Origin: Acidimicrobiaceae bacterium | GTDB taxonomy: Bacteria; Actinomycetota; Acidimicrobiia; Acidimicrobiales; Aldehydirespiratoraceae | DNA: 64,000 nt | Direction of reading: 5' to 3' | Assembly: GCA_016845585.1 (NCBI GenBank) | Contig: JAERSO010000143.1 | Location: forward strand, 1 to 64,000 | Shown here: piece after piece, positions 36,593 through 46,627 of the stretch | Layout of the letters: each line of letters starts with the position of its first letter | Numbering within the stretch: position 1 is the stretch's first letter | Translations under genes and position numbers: made by a program | Notes under the pieces: model-generated | Told to the model about the DNA's origin: nothing | Seen by the model: only the letters and a program-made list of their open reading frames with translations | The model's database searches: none

Positions 36593-37477
36593 ATGAAGGT
36601 GATCCAATTCGGGCTCGGGACGATGGGGTTGCCGATGGCGACCACACTCCTCGCGTCGGGAGTCGACCTGGTGGCGACAGACACCGTCGCCGACGGACGC
36701 GACGCGTTCGCGGCCGCCGGAGGTCGAACCGACGGCCCCGACGACATCGACGTGACCCAAGCCTCGGTCGTCTTGACGATGCTGCCAGAGGGTGACCATG
36801 TCCGATCCGTCTTCGACACGGTCCTGCCCTCCGTGCAACCCGGCACCGTGATGCTCGATTGCTCCACGATCAATGTCGCCACTGCGCACGAACTGGGCGT
36901 GGCAGCTCACGCCCGTGGCGCCGAACTCGTCGATGCCCCTGTATCGGGCGGGCCCGAAGGCGCGGCGAACGGCAGCCTGAGCTTCATGGTCGGTGGCGAC
37001 CCAGCGGCGATCGACCGGGTTCGCACACTGCTCGATCACATGGGGCAGCGGACCACGGTCTTCGGTGAGGCGGGGATGGGGCAGGCGGCGAAAGCGTGCC
37101 ACAACATGATCGTGGGCATCACCGGACTCGCGGTGTTCGAGGGATTCGCCCTGGCCGAGGGACTCGGCCTGGACGCCGGTGATTTCCACGCCCTCTGCTC
37201 GACGGCCGCCGCCGCATGCTGGACCCTTGACAACCGCTGCCCGGTACCGGGGGTCGTGGATGCCGCACCCGCCAGCAACGACTACCGGCCGGGTTTCGCG
37301 GCCCGGCTGATGGCGAAGGATCTTCGGCTCGCCCAGGCAGCAGCCGATGCAGCCGACGTCGAGACATCCTTCGGGCGGCAGGCCGCCGAGCGGTTCGGCG
37401 CGTTCGTCGACGCCGGCCACGGCGACCTCGACTACTCCGCATTCTTCCGTACCCTTCGACCAGGAGCACACTCGTGA
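36593..37477 (+). CDS. NAD(P)-dependent 3-hydroxyisobutyrate dehydrogenase family protein
   Basis: FGLGTMGLPMATTLLASG, LVDAPVSGGPEGAANGSLSFMVGG, GQAAKACHNMI. Confidence 0.9.
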   Translation: MKVIQFGLGTMGLPMATTLLASGVDLVATDTVADGRDAFAAAGGRTDGPDDIDVTQASVVLTMLPEGDHVRSVFDTVLPSVQPGTVMLDCSTINVATAHELGVAAHARGAELVDAPVSGGPEGAANGSLSFMVGGDPAAIDRVRTLLDHMGQRTTVFGEAGMGQAAKACHNMIVGITGLAVFEGFALAEGLGLDAGDFHALCSTAAAACWTLDNRCPVPGVVDAAPASNDYRPGFAARLMAKDLRLAQAAADAADVETSFGRQAAERFGAFVDAGHGDLDYSAFFRTLRPGAHS

Positions 37478-38961
37478 CCGCCGAACTCTTGTCCATCACT
37501 CTTCCCACGGACGGCCTCGCGGGATGTTTCATCGACGGGGCGTGGCATACGCCGGCGGCCACCCTCGCCGTCGAGAATCCATCCCGCCGCGACATCATCA
37601 CCGAGGTCGGACGGGCGGGCGCCACCGAGGTCGACCTCGCCGTCGCGGCCGCCCGACGTGCCCTACCCGCGTGGCGAGCGCTTCCCGCCAGCGAACGTGG
37701 CGCACTCCTCGCCGAGCTCGCACGACGTCTCACCGAGAACCATGAGGAGGTCGCACGGTTGCTGGCCGCCGAGACCGGCAACGCGATTCGCACCCAGTCC
37801 CGCGGTGAGACGGCCGGCGCCGCGGGCGTGTTGCGCTACTTCGGCGGTGTCGCCGTCGAGCAGAAGGGTGAGGTGCTCCCGTTCGGCCCCGATCTCTTCT
37901 CGTACTCGACTCGGGAACCGATCGGTGTCGTCGGTTCGATCATTCCGTGGAACTCACCGCTCCAACTCGGATGCGGGAAGATCTCGATGGCGCTCGCCAC
38001 CGGCAACACCCTGGTGTTGAAACCGGCCGAGGACGCGCCGCTGGCGATCCTGCGACTCACGGAGCTGGCCGCCGATCTGTTCCCACCTGGTGTGTTCAAT
38101 GTCGTCACCGGCGTTGGCGAGGAAGCGGGGGCGGCCCTGGCGGCGCACCCGGGAGTCGACAAGCTCTCGTTCACCGGCTCGTCCGAGGTGGGTCATGCGG
38201 TTGCCCGTCAGGCCGCCGAGAGGTTGGCTCATACCACGCTCGAACTCGGCGGCAAGAGCCCGTGCATCGTCTTCCCTGACGCGTGCACCGACGATCGGGT
38301 CGCCACGACGGCGCAGGGGATCGTGAACGCCATGCGGTTCGCTCGGCAGGGCCAGTCGTGCACGGCGGGCTCTCGGCTCTTTGTCCACCGGGACGTCTGG
38401 GACAAGGTGATGGCGGCGGTGGTCGAGAGCGCCGACGCGATGATCGTCGGCGACGCGCTCGACGAACGATCAGACATCGGCGCCATCATCAATGCCGAGC
38501 GCTATGGGGAGGTCCGTGCCTACGTTGCCGAGGCGGAGGCTGGTGGCGCCACCCTCCTGACCGGCGCCGTGCCGGCAGCGGTCGACGAAATCGACGCCTA
38601 TCAGCCGGTCCCCACCGTGATCACCGATGTCGACAACTCGTGGCGGATCTCGCGCGAGGAAGTGTTCGGTCCCGTCATGGTCGCCATCCCCTGGGAGGGC
38701 GAGGCCGATGTCATCGCCATGGCCAACGACACGCACTATGGGCTGGCCGCATTCGTGTTCTCCCAGGACGTCGACACGGTGATGCGGGTGAGCGCCGCGC
38801 TCGAAGCCGGATGGATCTGGGTCAACGACGGAGGCGGGCAGATACCGGGAATGTCGTATGGCGGTATCAAACAGAGTGGCCTCGGTCGCGAGTACTCGAT
38901 CGAAGGTGCGCTCGATGCCTACACGTCCCGCAAGTCGGTGACGATGAGGTTGCGCCGGTGA
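37474..38961 (+). CDS. Aldehyde dehydrogenase family protein
   Basis: SIIPWNSPLQLG, LSFTGSSEVGHAVA, TLELGGKSPCIVF, ARQGQSCTAGSRLFVH. Confidence 0.93.
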   Translation: MTAELLSITLPTDGLAGCFIDGAWHTPAATLAVENPSRRDIITEVGRAGATEVDLAVAAARRALPAWRALPASERGALLAELARRLTENHEEVARLLAAETGNAIRTQSRGETAGAAGVLRYFGGVAVEQKGEVLPFGPDLFSYSTREPIGVVGSIIPWNSPLQLGCGKISMALATGNTLVLKPAEDAPLAILRLTELAADLFPPGVFNVVTGVGEEAGAALAAHPGVDKLSFTGSSEVGHAVARQAAERLAHTTLELGGKSPCIVFPDACTDDRVATTAQGIVNAMRFARQGQSCTAGSRLFVHRDVWDKVMAAVVESADAMIVGDALDERSDIGAIINAERYGEVRAYVAEAEAGGATLLTGAVPAAVDEIDAYQPVPTVITDVDNSWRISREEVFGPVMVAIPWEGEADVIAMANDTHYGLAAFVFSQDVDTVMRVSAALEAGWIWVNDGGGQIPGMSYGGIKQSGLGREYSIEGALDAYTSRKSVTMRLRR

Positions 38962-40223
38962 GTGTCGACGCGTTCGGCAACGAGATCGATCCGACCGTCG
39001 GCTACGCCCGAGGCACACATCTCTCATCGAGCGCGGCGGAGGTACGCCGCCTGCGACAGGCCCAGCGGTTGGCGGCACAGGTGGCCGCCGATCGCGGCGT
39101 TGACGGCATCGGCATCTTCACCGGCAACTCCCGCGCGTTTCCCCTCCGAGTGGAGGATCTCGGCGACTGTGAAGAGTGGGTGGGCCCAGGAGTCTTCGCC
39201 GACCGTCTGCGGGCTGTGGCCATCGAACACCTCGGCGGTCGCGCCGATGATGCGGTCGCGGTCGTCAATCGGACGTCGGGTGGAATCGTCGCTGCGATGC
39301 TGGCGCTCTCGAACGGCGAGACGGTCGTGTCGGTCGTTCCCGTGGGGGATCGCAGTCACGCGTCGGTCATCAGGGGTTGCGCGCTCGCCGGCGTGGAACT
39401 GGTCGAGATCGACGACCCCGCTGAGTTGGCAGCTGCGCTTGCCGAGGCGCAACCGGCGTTGGTCGTGGTCACCACCGTCACCAGTACCCTCGCCCGCCTC
39501 GACGATTCCGTCACTCGCTCAGCCATCGAAACAGCCAGCGCAGCGGGAGCGATCCTGTTCATGGACGAGGCCTATGGCGCGAGGCTCCGCCCCGTCCTCC
39601 ATGGTGGCGCCAAGAGCCTCGAACTCGGCGGCGACGTCGCGATCACCAACACCGACAAAGCAGGACTCAGCGGACCCCGCGGTGGTGTGATGGTCGGGCG
39701 TGAGGGAGTCGTCGTCGCCGTGCTCGCCAAGGCCTCCGAACTCGGGATCGAAGCCCGCGCCCCCATCGCACTCGGAGCACTCCGCTCGCTGGAGGCCTTC
39801 GACCCGGCGATTCTCACACAGGAAGTCGAGGACGGTCGTGCCGTCGCCGACGCGCTCATCGATCAAATGGGACCAGCGGGGATCGTGCGTACCGAGCTGG
39901 GTCCGAGTCTCGCCGAGGAGGACGTCACCGCGATCGCCCGCGCCCGTCCCGGCGGCGATGCGCTCGATCTCGCGCCCTGCGAGGTCACGGCGGCTGTGGG
40001 GATGCTGCTGCTCCGTGACCATGCTGTGCTCACCGTGAACACCCACGGCCAACCCGGAGGACGTGTCTCGATCCGCTTCAAACCCACCGCTGGTGCGGTC
40101 GAGCGCATCGGGGGCGCCGCGTCACTGGCGAGCGCGTTCGACGACGCGATCAGCACCGTGGCCGCGAACGGATCCGACGCCGATTGGGTCGCCGACTTGC
40201 TGTTCGGTGGGGGAGACTCGTGA
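38958..40223 (+). CDS. SelA-like fold-type I PLP enzyme (probable amino-acid lyase/racemase-type rather than selenocysteine synthase)
   Basis: NRTSGGIVAAMLAL, VSVVPVGDRSHASVIRGCALAGVELVEI, ITNTDKAGLSGPRGGVMVG (candidate Schiff-base Lys); GTG start overlaps ALDH stop. Confidence 0.65.
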   Translation: MSVDAFGNEIDPTVGYARGTHLSSSAAEVRRLRQAQRLAAQVAADRGVDGIGIFTGNSRAFPLRVEDLGDCEEWVGPGVFADRLRAVAIEHLGGRADDAVAVVNRTSGGIVAAMLALSNGETVVSVVPVGDRSHASVIRGCALAGVELVEIDDPAELAAALAEAQPALVVVTTVTSTLARLDDSVTRSAIETASAAGAILFMDEAYGARLRPVLHGGAKSLELGGDVAITNTDKAGLSGPRGGVMVGREGVVVAVLAKASELGIEARAPIALGALRSLEAFDPAILTQEVEDGRAVADALIDQMGPAGIVRTELGPSLAEEDVTAIARARPGGDALDLAPCEVTAAVGMLLLRDHAVLTVNTHGQPGGRVSIRFKPTAGAVERIGGAASLASAFDDAISTVAANGSDADWVADLLFGGGDS

Positions 40224-41239
40224 CGATGGATGCCACCACGCTCGCGGCCATGGATGACCGACTCGATCGACTGGTCAACCTCGACATCGGGAGCCGCGGG
40301 ATCGAACCGCTCTACGGCGCCGCGCGAGCTCAACAGGGTCAGTCCCTCGTCGGGGCGGCCGCCGATGCCATGCTCGCCGTCCCTCAGGGCGGCACGGTGA
40401 TCGTCACCACCGGATCGGTTTCGCGGGCGTGGATCTCCGCAGGGATCGGTGAGAACGATGGACCCTCGGGTGCAGCGGCACTCGCCCGGGCGCTCGTGCT
40501 GGCACGGAGGGCCACAGTTGTGCTCGTCGCCGAAGAGGCCCTGCTCGGCCCGATCGGTCGGGTCTGTCAGGCCGGTGGACTCGCGCTGGTCGACCTCGAG
40601 CAGGCTCGGCTCGCGAACAGCGAAGGGAGCCTCGCCGTGCTCGTCACCCGGGCTTTCCCGCTGACCGATGCCGAAGGTCCTCCAGCGGCTGTCGCCATGC
40701 TCGATGAGCTCCAACCGGACCTCCTCGTCTCCACCGAGCGGGTGGGCCGCAACCGCAACGGCATCTACTACAACATGCGCGGCCGCGATTATGGCATGGG
40801 TCGAGCTCGGCTCGACGACCTGTTCGATGCCGGCCGCAAACGGGGTATTCCCGTCGTGGCGATCGGCGATGGTGGCAACGAGATCGGCATGGGTAATGTC
40901 GCGGACGAAGTCCGGAAGCATGTGCCGTTCGGCGCCGAAGGGAGCTGTCCGTGCGGTGGTGGCATCGGGGCGGTCTCAACCGCTGACGTGCTGCTCACTG
41001 CAGCTGTATCCAACTGGGGATGCGCCGCCGTCGTCGCTGCGATGGGGGCGCGAACCGGCGATGCTCGCCTGCTCCACACCGCAGTATCTGAGCGGCGGCT
41101 CCTCGATGTGATGACCGCCGAGGGGCTGATCAACTCCACCCACGGGATCATCGACGACAACGTCGACGGTATGTCGCCGGAGACCCACCTCGCCGTCGCG
41201 TCGCTGTGTACGGCGATCGTGCGAGACGCATTCGTCTGA
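40220..41239 (+). CDS. DUF4392 / D-glutamate cyclase-like domain protein
   Basis: LDRLVNLDIGSRGIEPLY, TGSVSRAWISAGIGENDGPSGAAALARAL, STERVGRNRNGIYYNMRG, IGDGGNEIGMGN. Confidence 0.8.
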   Translation: MTMDATTLAAMDDRLDRLVNLDIGSRGIEPLYGAARAQQGQSLVGAAADAMLAVPQGGTVIVTTGSVSRAWISAGIGENDGPSGAAALARALVLARRATVVLVAEEALLGPIGRVCQAGGLALVDLEQARLANSEGSLAVLVTRAFPLTDAEGPPAAVAMLDELQPDLLVSTERVGRNRNGIYYNMRGRDYGMGRARLDDLFDAGRKRGIPVVAIGDGGNEIGMGNVADEVRKHVPFGAEGSCPCGGGIGAVSTADVLLTAAVSNWGCAAVVAAMGARTGDARLLHTAVSERRLLDVMTAEGLINSTHGIIDDNVDGMSPETHLAVASLCTAIVRDAFV

Positions 41240-41272
41240 CCGCGTGTCTCGGCTGTCACCGCGGGCGACGAG

Positions 41273-43094
41273 TCAGGGTCGCAGGAGCGCCTCGGTGCGA
41301 AAGGCCATTTCCATCTCGGCGTACGGCATCGGCTTGCTGTAGTGATGGCCCTGGGCCAGGCGGCAGCCGAGGTCCTGCAGGACCGAGATCTGTTGGTTGT
41401 GTTCGACTCCCTCAGCGACGACGTCCATGCCGGTGGCACTGGCGAGGCCTGTGAGCGCCGCGATCACCGAACGACGCTGGGTGTCGTTGACGATGCCGGC
41501 CACGAACGAGCGGTCGATCTTGATCACGTCGATCGGGAACGACACGAGGTGCATGAGCGACGAGAAGCCGGTGCCGAAGTCGTCCACGGCGCGGCGTACT
41601 CCGGCGTCGGCCAGCGCGGCGAGACTCGTCGGGACGGTGGAGCCGCGCCGGTCGAGACGATGGAGGACCTCCCGTTCGGAGAGCTCGACCGTCAACCGAT
41701 GGGGGGCGATGCCGCCCTCGCGCAGGATCTCGGTGATGAGACTGGGGTAGCCCTCGTCGGCCAATTCGGCTGCCGACGCGTTCACGGAGATCCACGGCGT
41801 GGCTCCCGTGACGTCGCGTAGTCGGCGCATGTCGCGCGAGATGCCGGCCAGGATGATCTCGCCCAGACGGCCGGTTCGCCCTGTGTCCTCGATGACGTCG
41901 AGGAACTCGCTGGGCGCCATCAGCCCTCGCTCGGGATGCTCCCAGCGCGCCAGCGCTTCGATGCCGACCCACTCGCCCGAACCCAGCAGCACGATCGGCT
42001 GGTAGTGCGGGATGATCTCGCCGTTGGCGAACGCGGCGGTGAGCTGATCGGCGAGCTCTCGTCGATCGGCGACGGGGCGTTCTCGACGGATCGACACGCG
42101 GTCGTCCTTCTCGGCGTACATGGCCGCATCGGCCTCCGACAGGACGGTTTCTGGGTCGCTGCCGGGGGTGGCCTCGACCACACCGACGCTGGCGGAGACG
42201 CTGAGCGAACCGACGGGAAGGTGGAACTGTGGTGTGAGTGCCGCACGTAGTCGGTCAGCCAAGGCGACGCGGCTGTCGTCATTGCGTCCCCGGGCGATCA
42301 CCACGAACTCGTCGCCACCGAACCGGGCCACCAGGTCGCCGCTGCGCACGGCTCCCTTGAGCCGATCGCCGATCGCCGACCGCGATGAGGAGGTTGACGG
42401 TCGGGTCGTCGGCGAGGTCGATGATCGTCAGCTGGCAGGGAACCGATCTTCCCTCAGGGGTGCGCAGGCCGACCTCGATGGTGGCCGTGCGGTCAGCACC
42501 GGAGCGGATGCTCGAGAGCGCCCGGTCGAGCGTCACTCGGTCCGCCGGCGCCACGGTGTCGGCGAGCGGATGATCGAGAACGTCTTCGAGCCAGAGCCCC
42601 GTGGTGCGGATGAGCCCACCCGACGCCGACTTCACGACTCCGGTGGGGTCCGTCAACAGGGTCAGACTGGCCGAGTAGTGCATGAGGGTTCGGAAGAGTT
42701 CGGTGTCCTCGTCGCCGACTTCCCACTTGCGCCGTTCGGTGAGGTCTCGGATCGCCAGGACGATGAGTTGCTCGTTGCTGCGTTCGAACGGGGTGCCGAT
42801 CAGTTCGACCAGCCGCCATCCGTCGGCGGCCTTCACGCGCAGTTCGATCGGGCTGCCGTGTTCCTTCTCGACAACGGTGCCGAGCGATGTCAACGCCCAG
42901 TTCAGATCGTCTTCGTGGATCAACTCCAAGAGGCTGCGACCCTGCCATTCCTCGAGGTTCCATCCGAAACGGGTGATCGTGGCGGCATTCGCGTCGCGCA
43001 GAACTCCCGCCGTGTCGACGACGAGCAGGGCGTCCGGAAGCAGATCGAGCAATGGCCCGAATGTCTTCTCATCCACCCACTCCTGTCGGAACAC
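41273..43094 (-). pseudogene. PAS-GGDEF-EAL protein interrupted by internal deletion/frameshift within the GGDEF domain
   Basis: 42279..43094 encodes PAS modules; 41273..42349 encodes GDRLKGAVRSGDLVARFGGDEFVV plus full EAL; the first ~60 aa of a GGDEF domain is missing at a GCCGATC-GCCGATC-GCCGACC repeat (~42363-42383). Confidence 0.75.
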
Positions 43095-43127
43095 TGTCCA
43101 CCGGGTTGAGCGGGCACGCGTTGCGAG

Positions 43128-44174
43128 TTACTCCAGGATGGTTTCGTCGTTCACCGCGTCGATCAGGTCCATGAGCCGGCCCAGGCCGTCGATGTGCTCC
43201 TCGAAGGAGTCGCCGATGGGTCCGATCCGCAGCGAGTTGATCCCACAGTCTCGATATTGCCGCAACCGGCGGCTGATCTCCTCGGGCGGCCCGATCAGAT
43301 TCTGGCCGAGCCCGATGGCGGCAGGGACCCTGGCCGCAGCGCCCGCGCGGTCGCCGTCGAGCCAGAGTCGTTGAACCGCGGCGACATCGTCGCCCCAGCC
43401 CTGTCGGGCGAAGGCGTTGTTGTAGAAGTTGGACTTCTCCGATCCCATCGCCCCGAAGGTGAATGCAAAGCCGGCCGCATGGCGACGGGCCGCCTCCTCG
43501 ACGTCGTCGGTGATCTCGACGCCGACCGAAACGGTCAGGTCGATGTCGTCGAGCGAACGACCGGCGGACTCGGCACCGGCGCGGATGTCGTCGAGGAAGA
43601 CGTCGGCGGTCTCGCAGAAGAACGAGTTGCCGATCCAGCCATCGGCGGCGGCTCCCGTGAGTCGGAGGTTTCGGGGCCCGAGGGAGGCCAGATAGATCGG
43701 AACGTGGACGGTTTCGGCCCTGGTACGGATCGCCTTCCCTTCACCGTCGGGGAGAGGTAGCTGGTAGATCTCGCCGTCGTACTCGAGCCGTTCGCCGCGG
43801 GTGGCCATCCGGATGATGTCGATCGTCTCGCGGGTGCGGGTGACGGGCCGGTCGAAGCGCACCCCGTGGAAGCCCTCGATGACCTGGGGCCCGCTGGTGC
43901 CGAGCCCGAGCAGGAACCGACCGCCCGACAGCTTCTGCAGGGTCAAGGACGTCATGGCGAGGAGTGCCGGCGTGCGCGTACCGAGCTGGGCGATCGCGCT
44001 GCCGAGCCGGATCCGGTCGGTGACGGTGGCAGCCGCACCGATCAGCGTCATGGCGTCGTAGGACCACGCTTCGGGCACCCACGCCACATCGACGCCGAGT
44101 CGCTCCGCTTCCCGTACGTAGTCGAGGCCCCGCTCGTCGACCGGCATCGCCCAGATCCCGAGCTTCAGTGTCAC
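43128..44174 (-). CDS. LLM class F420-dependent oxidoreductase
   Basis: LKLGIWAMPVDERGLDYVREAERLGVDVAWVPEAW, LGTRTPALLAMTSLTLQKLSGGRFLLGLGTSGPQVIEGFHG; GTG start. Confidence 0.9.
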   Translation of the reverse strand: MTLKLGIWAMPVDERGLDYVREAERLGVDVAWVPEAWSYDAMTLIGAAATVTDRIRLGSAIAQLGTRTPALLAMTSLTLQKLSGGRFLLGLGTSGPQVIEGFHGVRFDRPVTRTRETIDIIRMATRGERLEYDGEIYQLPLPDGEGKAIRTRAETVHVPIYLASLGPRNLRLTGAAADGWIGNSFFCETADVFLDDIRAGAESAGRSLDDIDLTVSVGVEITDDVEEAARRHAAGFAFTFGAMGSEKSNFYNNAFARQGWGDDVAAVQRLWLDGDRAGAAARVPAAIGLGQNLIGPPEEISRRLRQYRDCGINSLRIGPIGDSFEEHIDGLGRLMDLIDAVNDETILE

Positions 44175-44190
44175 CGGAACCCTCCTGTCA

Positions 44191-45039
44191 TCAGCGTTCT
44201 CCCTGGTTGCGTTCGAGCCCGTTCCCGGTGGAATCGAATCGGAGCGCACCTTCCTGGGCGGTCGTGGCGACCCGGCGCCCGTCTCGGCGGTAGATCGATC
44301 CGAGTGACAGCCCGCGCTGGTGCCGTGCCGCCGGGCTGTGCATGGCGTGAAGGTGCCAGTCGGCGAACGAGATCTCGTCGTGGAACCAGATCGTGTGATC
44401 GAGGCTGGCGCCGGTGAACTCGCCCACCCCGCGGTGGGGGAGTGCTGCGGTTCGCATGAAGGTTCGATCCGTGGCGAAGACCAGCACGGCGGTGTGGAGC
44501 ACAGGGTCGTCGGGGATGGCCTGCGTGGGCCGCATCCAGATCCAGGAATCCGGATCCTCGCGTTCGCCATGTGGATCATCGGTGCGGATGTCGATCGGCT
44601 GTTCCTTCCAGCCGGGTTTGCCCCGGACCTGGTCCCGGTTCGGCAGCGACTCCGCCTCGGGCACCTCGGGCATCGGGTCCTGATGTTCCACGCTGGGATG
44701 GTTCGCGGAGAAGCTCGCCATCATCTGGAAGATGCGCTTGTCGCCCTGGAAGGCGCGCACCTCGCGTACCTGGAAGTTGCGGCCCTGTTTGATCCGGTCG
44801 ACCTCATAGCGGATGGATCGCGCCGCCTCGCCGGGGCGCAGGAAGTAGAGATGCATCGAGTTGACCGGACCGACGTCGGCGGTGCGAGCGGCGGCCACAT
44901 AGGCCTGGGATGCGACGAGGCCGCCGTACAGCCGTTCCCGGTAGCCGCGGGCCGAGGCACCTGCACCGCCGTGGAACTCGTCGGTGTTGGCCGACGCGAG
45001 GTCGAGGCGGGAGACGAGGCGCTGGATCTGATCAGTCAT
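44191..45039 (-). CDS. Acyl-CoA thioesterase II (TesB) family protein
   Basis: RLYGGLVASQAYVAAARTA, LHLYFLRPG, SLDHTIWFHDEI. Confidence 0.85.
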   Translation of the reverse strand: MTDQIQRLVSRLDLASANTDEFHGGAGASARGYRERLYGGLVASQAYVAAARTADVGPVNSMHLYFLRPGEAARSIRYEVDRIKQGRNFQVREVRAFQGDKRIFQMMASFSANHPSVEHQDPMPEVPEAESLPNRDQVRGKPGWKEQPIDIRTDDPHGEREDPDSWIWMRPTQAIPDDPVLHTAVLVFATDRTFMRTAALPHRGVGEFTGASLDHTIWFHDEISFADWHLHAMHSPAARHQRGLSLGSIYRRDGRRVATTAQEGALRFDSTGNGLERNQGER

Positions 45040-45644
45040 CAGGAGGCAAGGGTGGCACGGCGTCGGCGAACGAACCAGATCACGAGGGCGATCACGACCG
45101 TGATGGACAAGGCTGTCCCGAAACGGTCGACGAACGACACCACCCGCTCGCCGACGAGCGCGCCGAGGCACACCATCAACCCGACCCATGTGACCGAGGC
45201 CGCGGCATTCCACGGAGCGAAGGTCCGGAACGGCAATCCCGCCGCGCCGGCGACGAGCGGCGCGACCGCCCGTAGTGCGCCGACGAAGCGGGCGAAGAAG
45301 ACGGATCGACCCCCGTGACGACGCAAATGCAGTGAGGCGCGTCCGAGCGCGGGCTCAGCGTGACGCCAGAGGCGGGGCCAGCGGCTGAGGATCGACGTGC
45401 CCCAGCGATGACCGACATACCAGCTGACAGAGTCGCCACAGAAGGCACCGAGCGCACCCATGGCGAACACGACGGCCAGCCGGGGCGGGGTCTCGGCCGC
45501 GGCGCCGATGAACACGAGTCCGACCTCTCCCGGCACGATCACGTCGAGGAGCGCGACCGTCTCCCCGAAGGGCAGGAAGAAGGCGAGTGCGGCCAGCCAC
45601 TCCAGATCGAGCTCGGCCACCCGATCGAGGAGGTCGTCGATCAT
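45039..45644 (-). CDS. DedA/VTT family membrane protein
   Basis: FGETVALLDVIVPGEVGLVFIGA, GDSVSWYVGHRWG, FFARFVGALRAVAPLVAGAAGLPFRTF. Confidence 0.88.
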   Translation of the reverse strand: MIDDLLDRVAELDLEWLAALAFFLPFGETVALLDVIVPGEVGLVFIGAAAETPPRLAVVFAMGALGAFCGDSVSWYVGHRWGTSILSRWPRLWRHAEPALGRASLHLRRHGGRSVFFARFVGALRAVAPLVAGAAGLPFRTFAPWNAAASVTWVGLMVCLGALVGERVVSFVDRFGTALSITVVIALVIWFVRRRRATLAS

Positions 45645-45680
45645 CGTGCCCGCACGACGAGGTCGGTTGCCACGGCGGAC

Positions 45681-46547
45681 TCAGCCGATCCGACGGAGGT
45701 ACTCGGACGCGGCCTCGTAGGAGCGCTCGATGCCGGCCGGGATCGACTTGCGATTGTTGTACCGGAGTTTGGCCGGATCGTTGAACTTGTAGCTGTTGTC
45801 GACGCCGGTCGGGAGCACGTGGGCCGTGACGTGTGACGGAAGGTTCTCCATGTCGCGGTGGAAACGGTGGCGCCGGGCGATCTCGAACGACACGAACGCG
45901 ACGTCCCAGGCGTGGCGAGGCAGGCGCAAGGGGGTGTCGATGTTGCCCACGTGCATCACATAGATCGTGGTGGCGCCCGTCTCGACGGCGCGAGACACCG
46001 GAATCGAGTTGACGACACCTCCATCGATGTAGTGCAGACCGTTGGCCTCCACCGGTGGCATCAGCCCCGGTGCCGCGCACGAGGCCAGTACGGAATCGAT
46101 CAGCGAACCGGACTCGAACCACGCCTCCGACGATGTCTCGATGCAGGCCGCGGAGCACTGGAACGGCACCGGAAGATCCTCGAACGTCTGGTGCGGCAGC
46201 CACTTCACGAGAAGGTCGCGCAAGCTCTGATTCGAGTGGAGGTGCGTCCGGTGCCTGACGATGTTGGAGACCCTGCCCCAGACGCTTTCGCGCAGAATGC
46301 TCGACAGCGCGAGCTCGTTGACCCATCGGGACTCGAGAAGCGCCGCCGTTTCGGTGAACTCCCCGGAGGAGATGATCGCCCCGTTGACGGATCCGATCGA
46401 CGTGCCGAAGACCATGTCGGGTCGGATGTCGGTCTCGGCGAGGGCTTTGATCATGCCGACCTCGGCCGCACCGCGTAGTCCGCCGCCACCCAGAACGAAC
46501 GCGACACCACCGTCGGATTCGGATCCGGCACTGCCGCTGGTGGCCAT
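45681..46547 (-). CDS. Patatin-like phospholipase
   Basis: GGGGLRGAAEVGMIKAL oxyanion loop, GTSIGSVNG nucleophile motif, DGG dyad motif. Confidence 0.92.
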   Translation of the reverse strand: MATSGSAGSESDGGVAFVLGGGGLRGAAEVGMIKALAETDIRPDMVFGTSIGSVNGAIISSGEFTETAALLESRWVNELALSSILRESVWGRVSNIVRHRTHLHSNQSLRDLLVKWLPHQTFEDLPVPFQCSAACIETSSEAWFESGSLIDSVLASCAAPGLMPPVEANGLHYIDGGVVNSIPVSRAVETGATTIYVMHVGNIDTPLRLPRHAWDVAFVSFEIARRHRFHRDMENLPSHVTAHVLPTGVDNSYKFNDPAKLRYNNRKSIPAGIERSYEAASEYLRRIG

Positions 46548-46627
46548 GCCAGGAGGCTAGGTTCCCGACCCCGCCGATGCCATGTCCGCATGACCTCGTA
46601 GGGGCGCTGTTCTAGGCTCGCCCTCAC

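Noticed and set aside
33879-36647. 922-aa minus-strand ORF
   Set aside because: Antisense to the well-supported DMGDH-like gene; long antisense frames are expected in high-GC DNA; no recognisable domain.
38958-40223. SelA-like gene as the selenocysteine synthase serving the candidate selenoprotein
   Set aside because: It lies inside a catabolic operon, is divergent from the SelA pattern I know, and has no selB/selD/selC neighbour.
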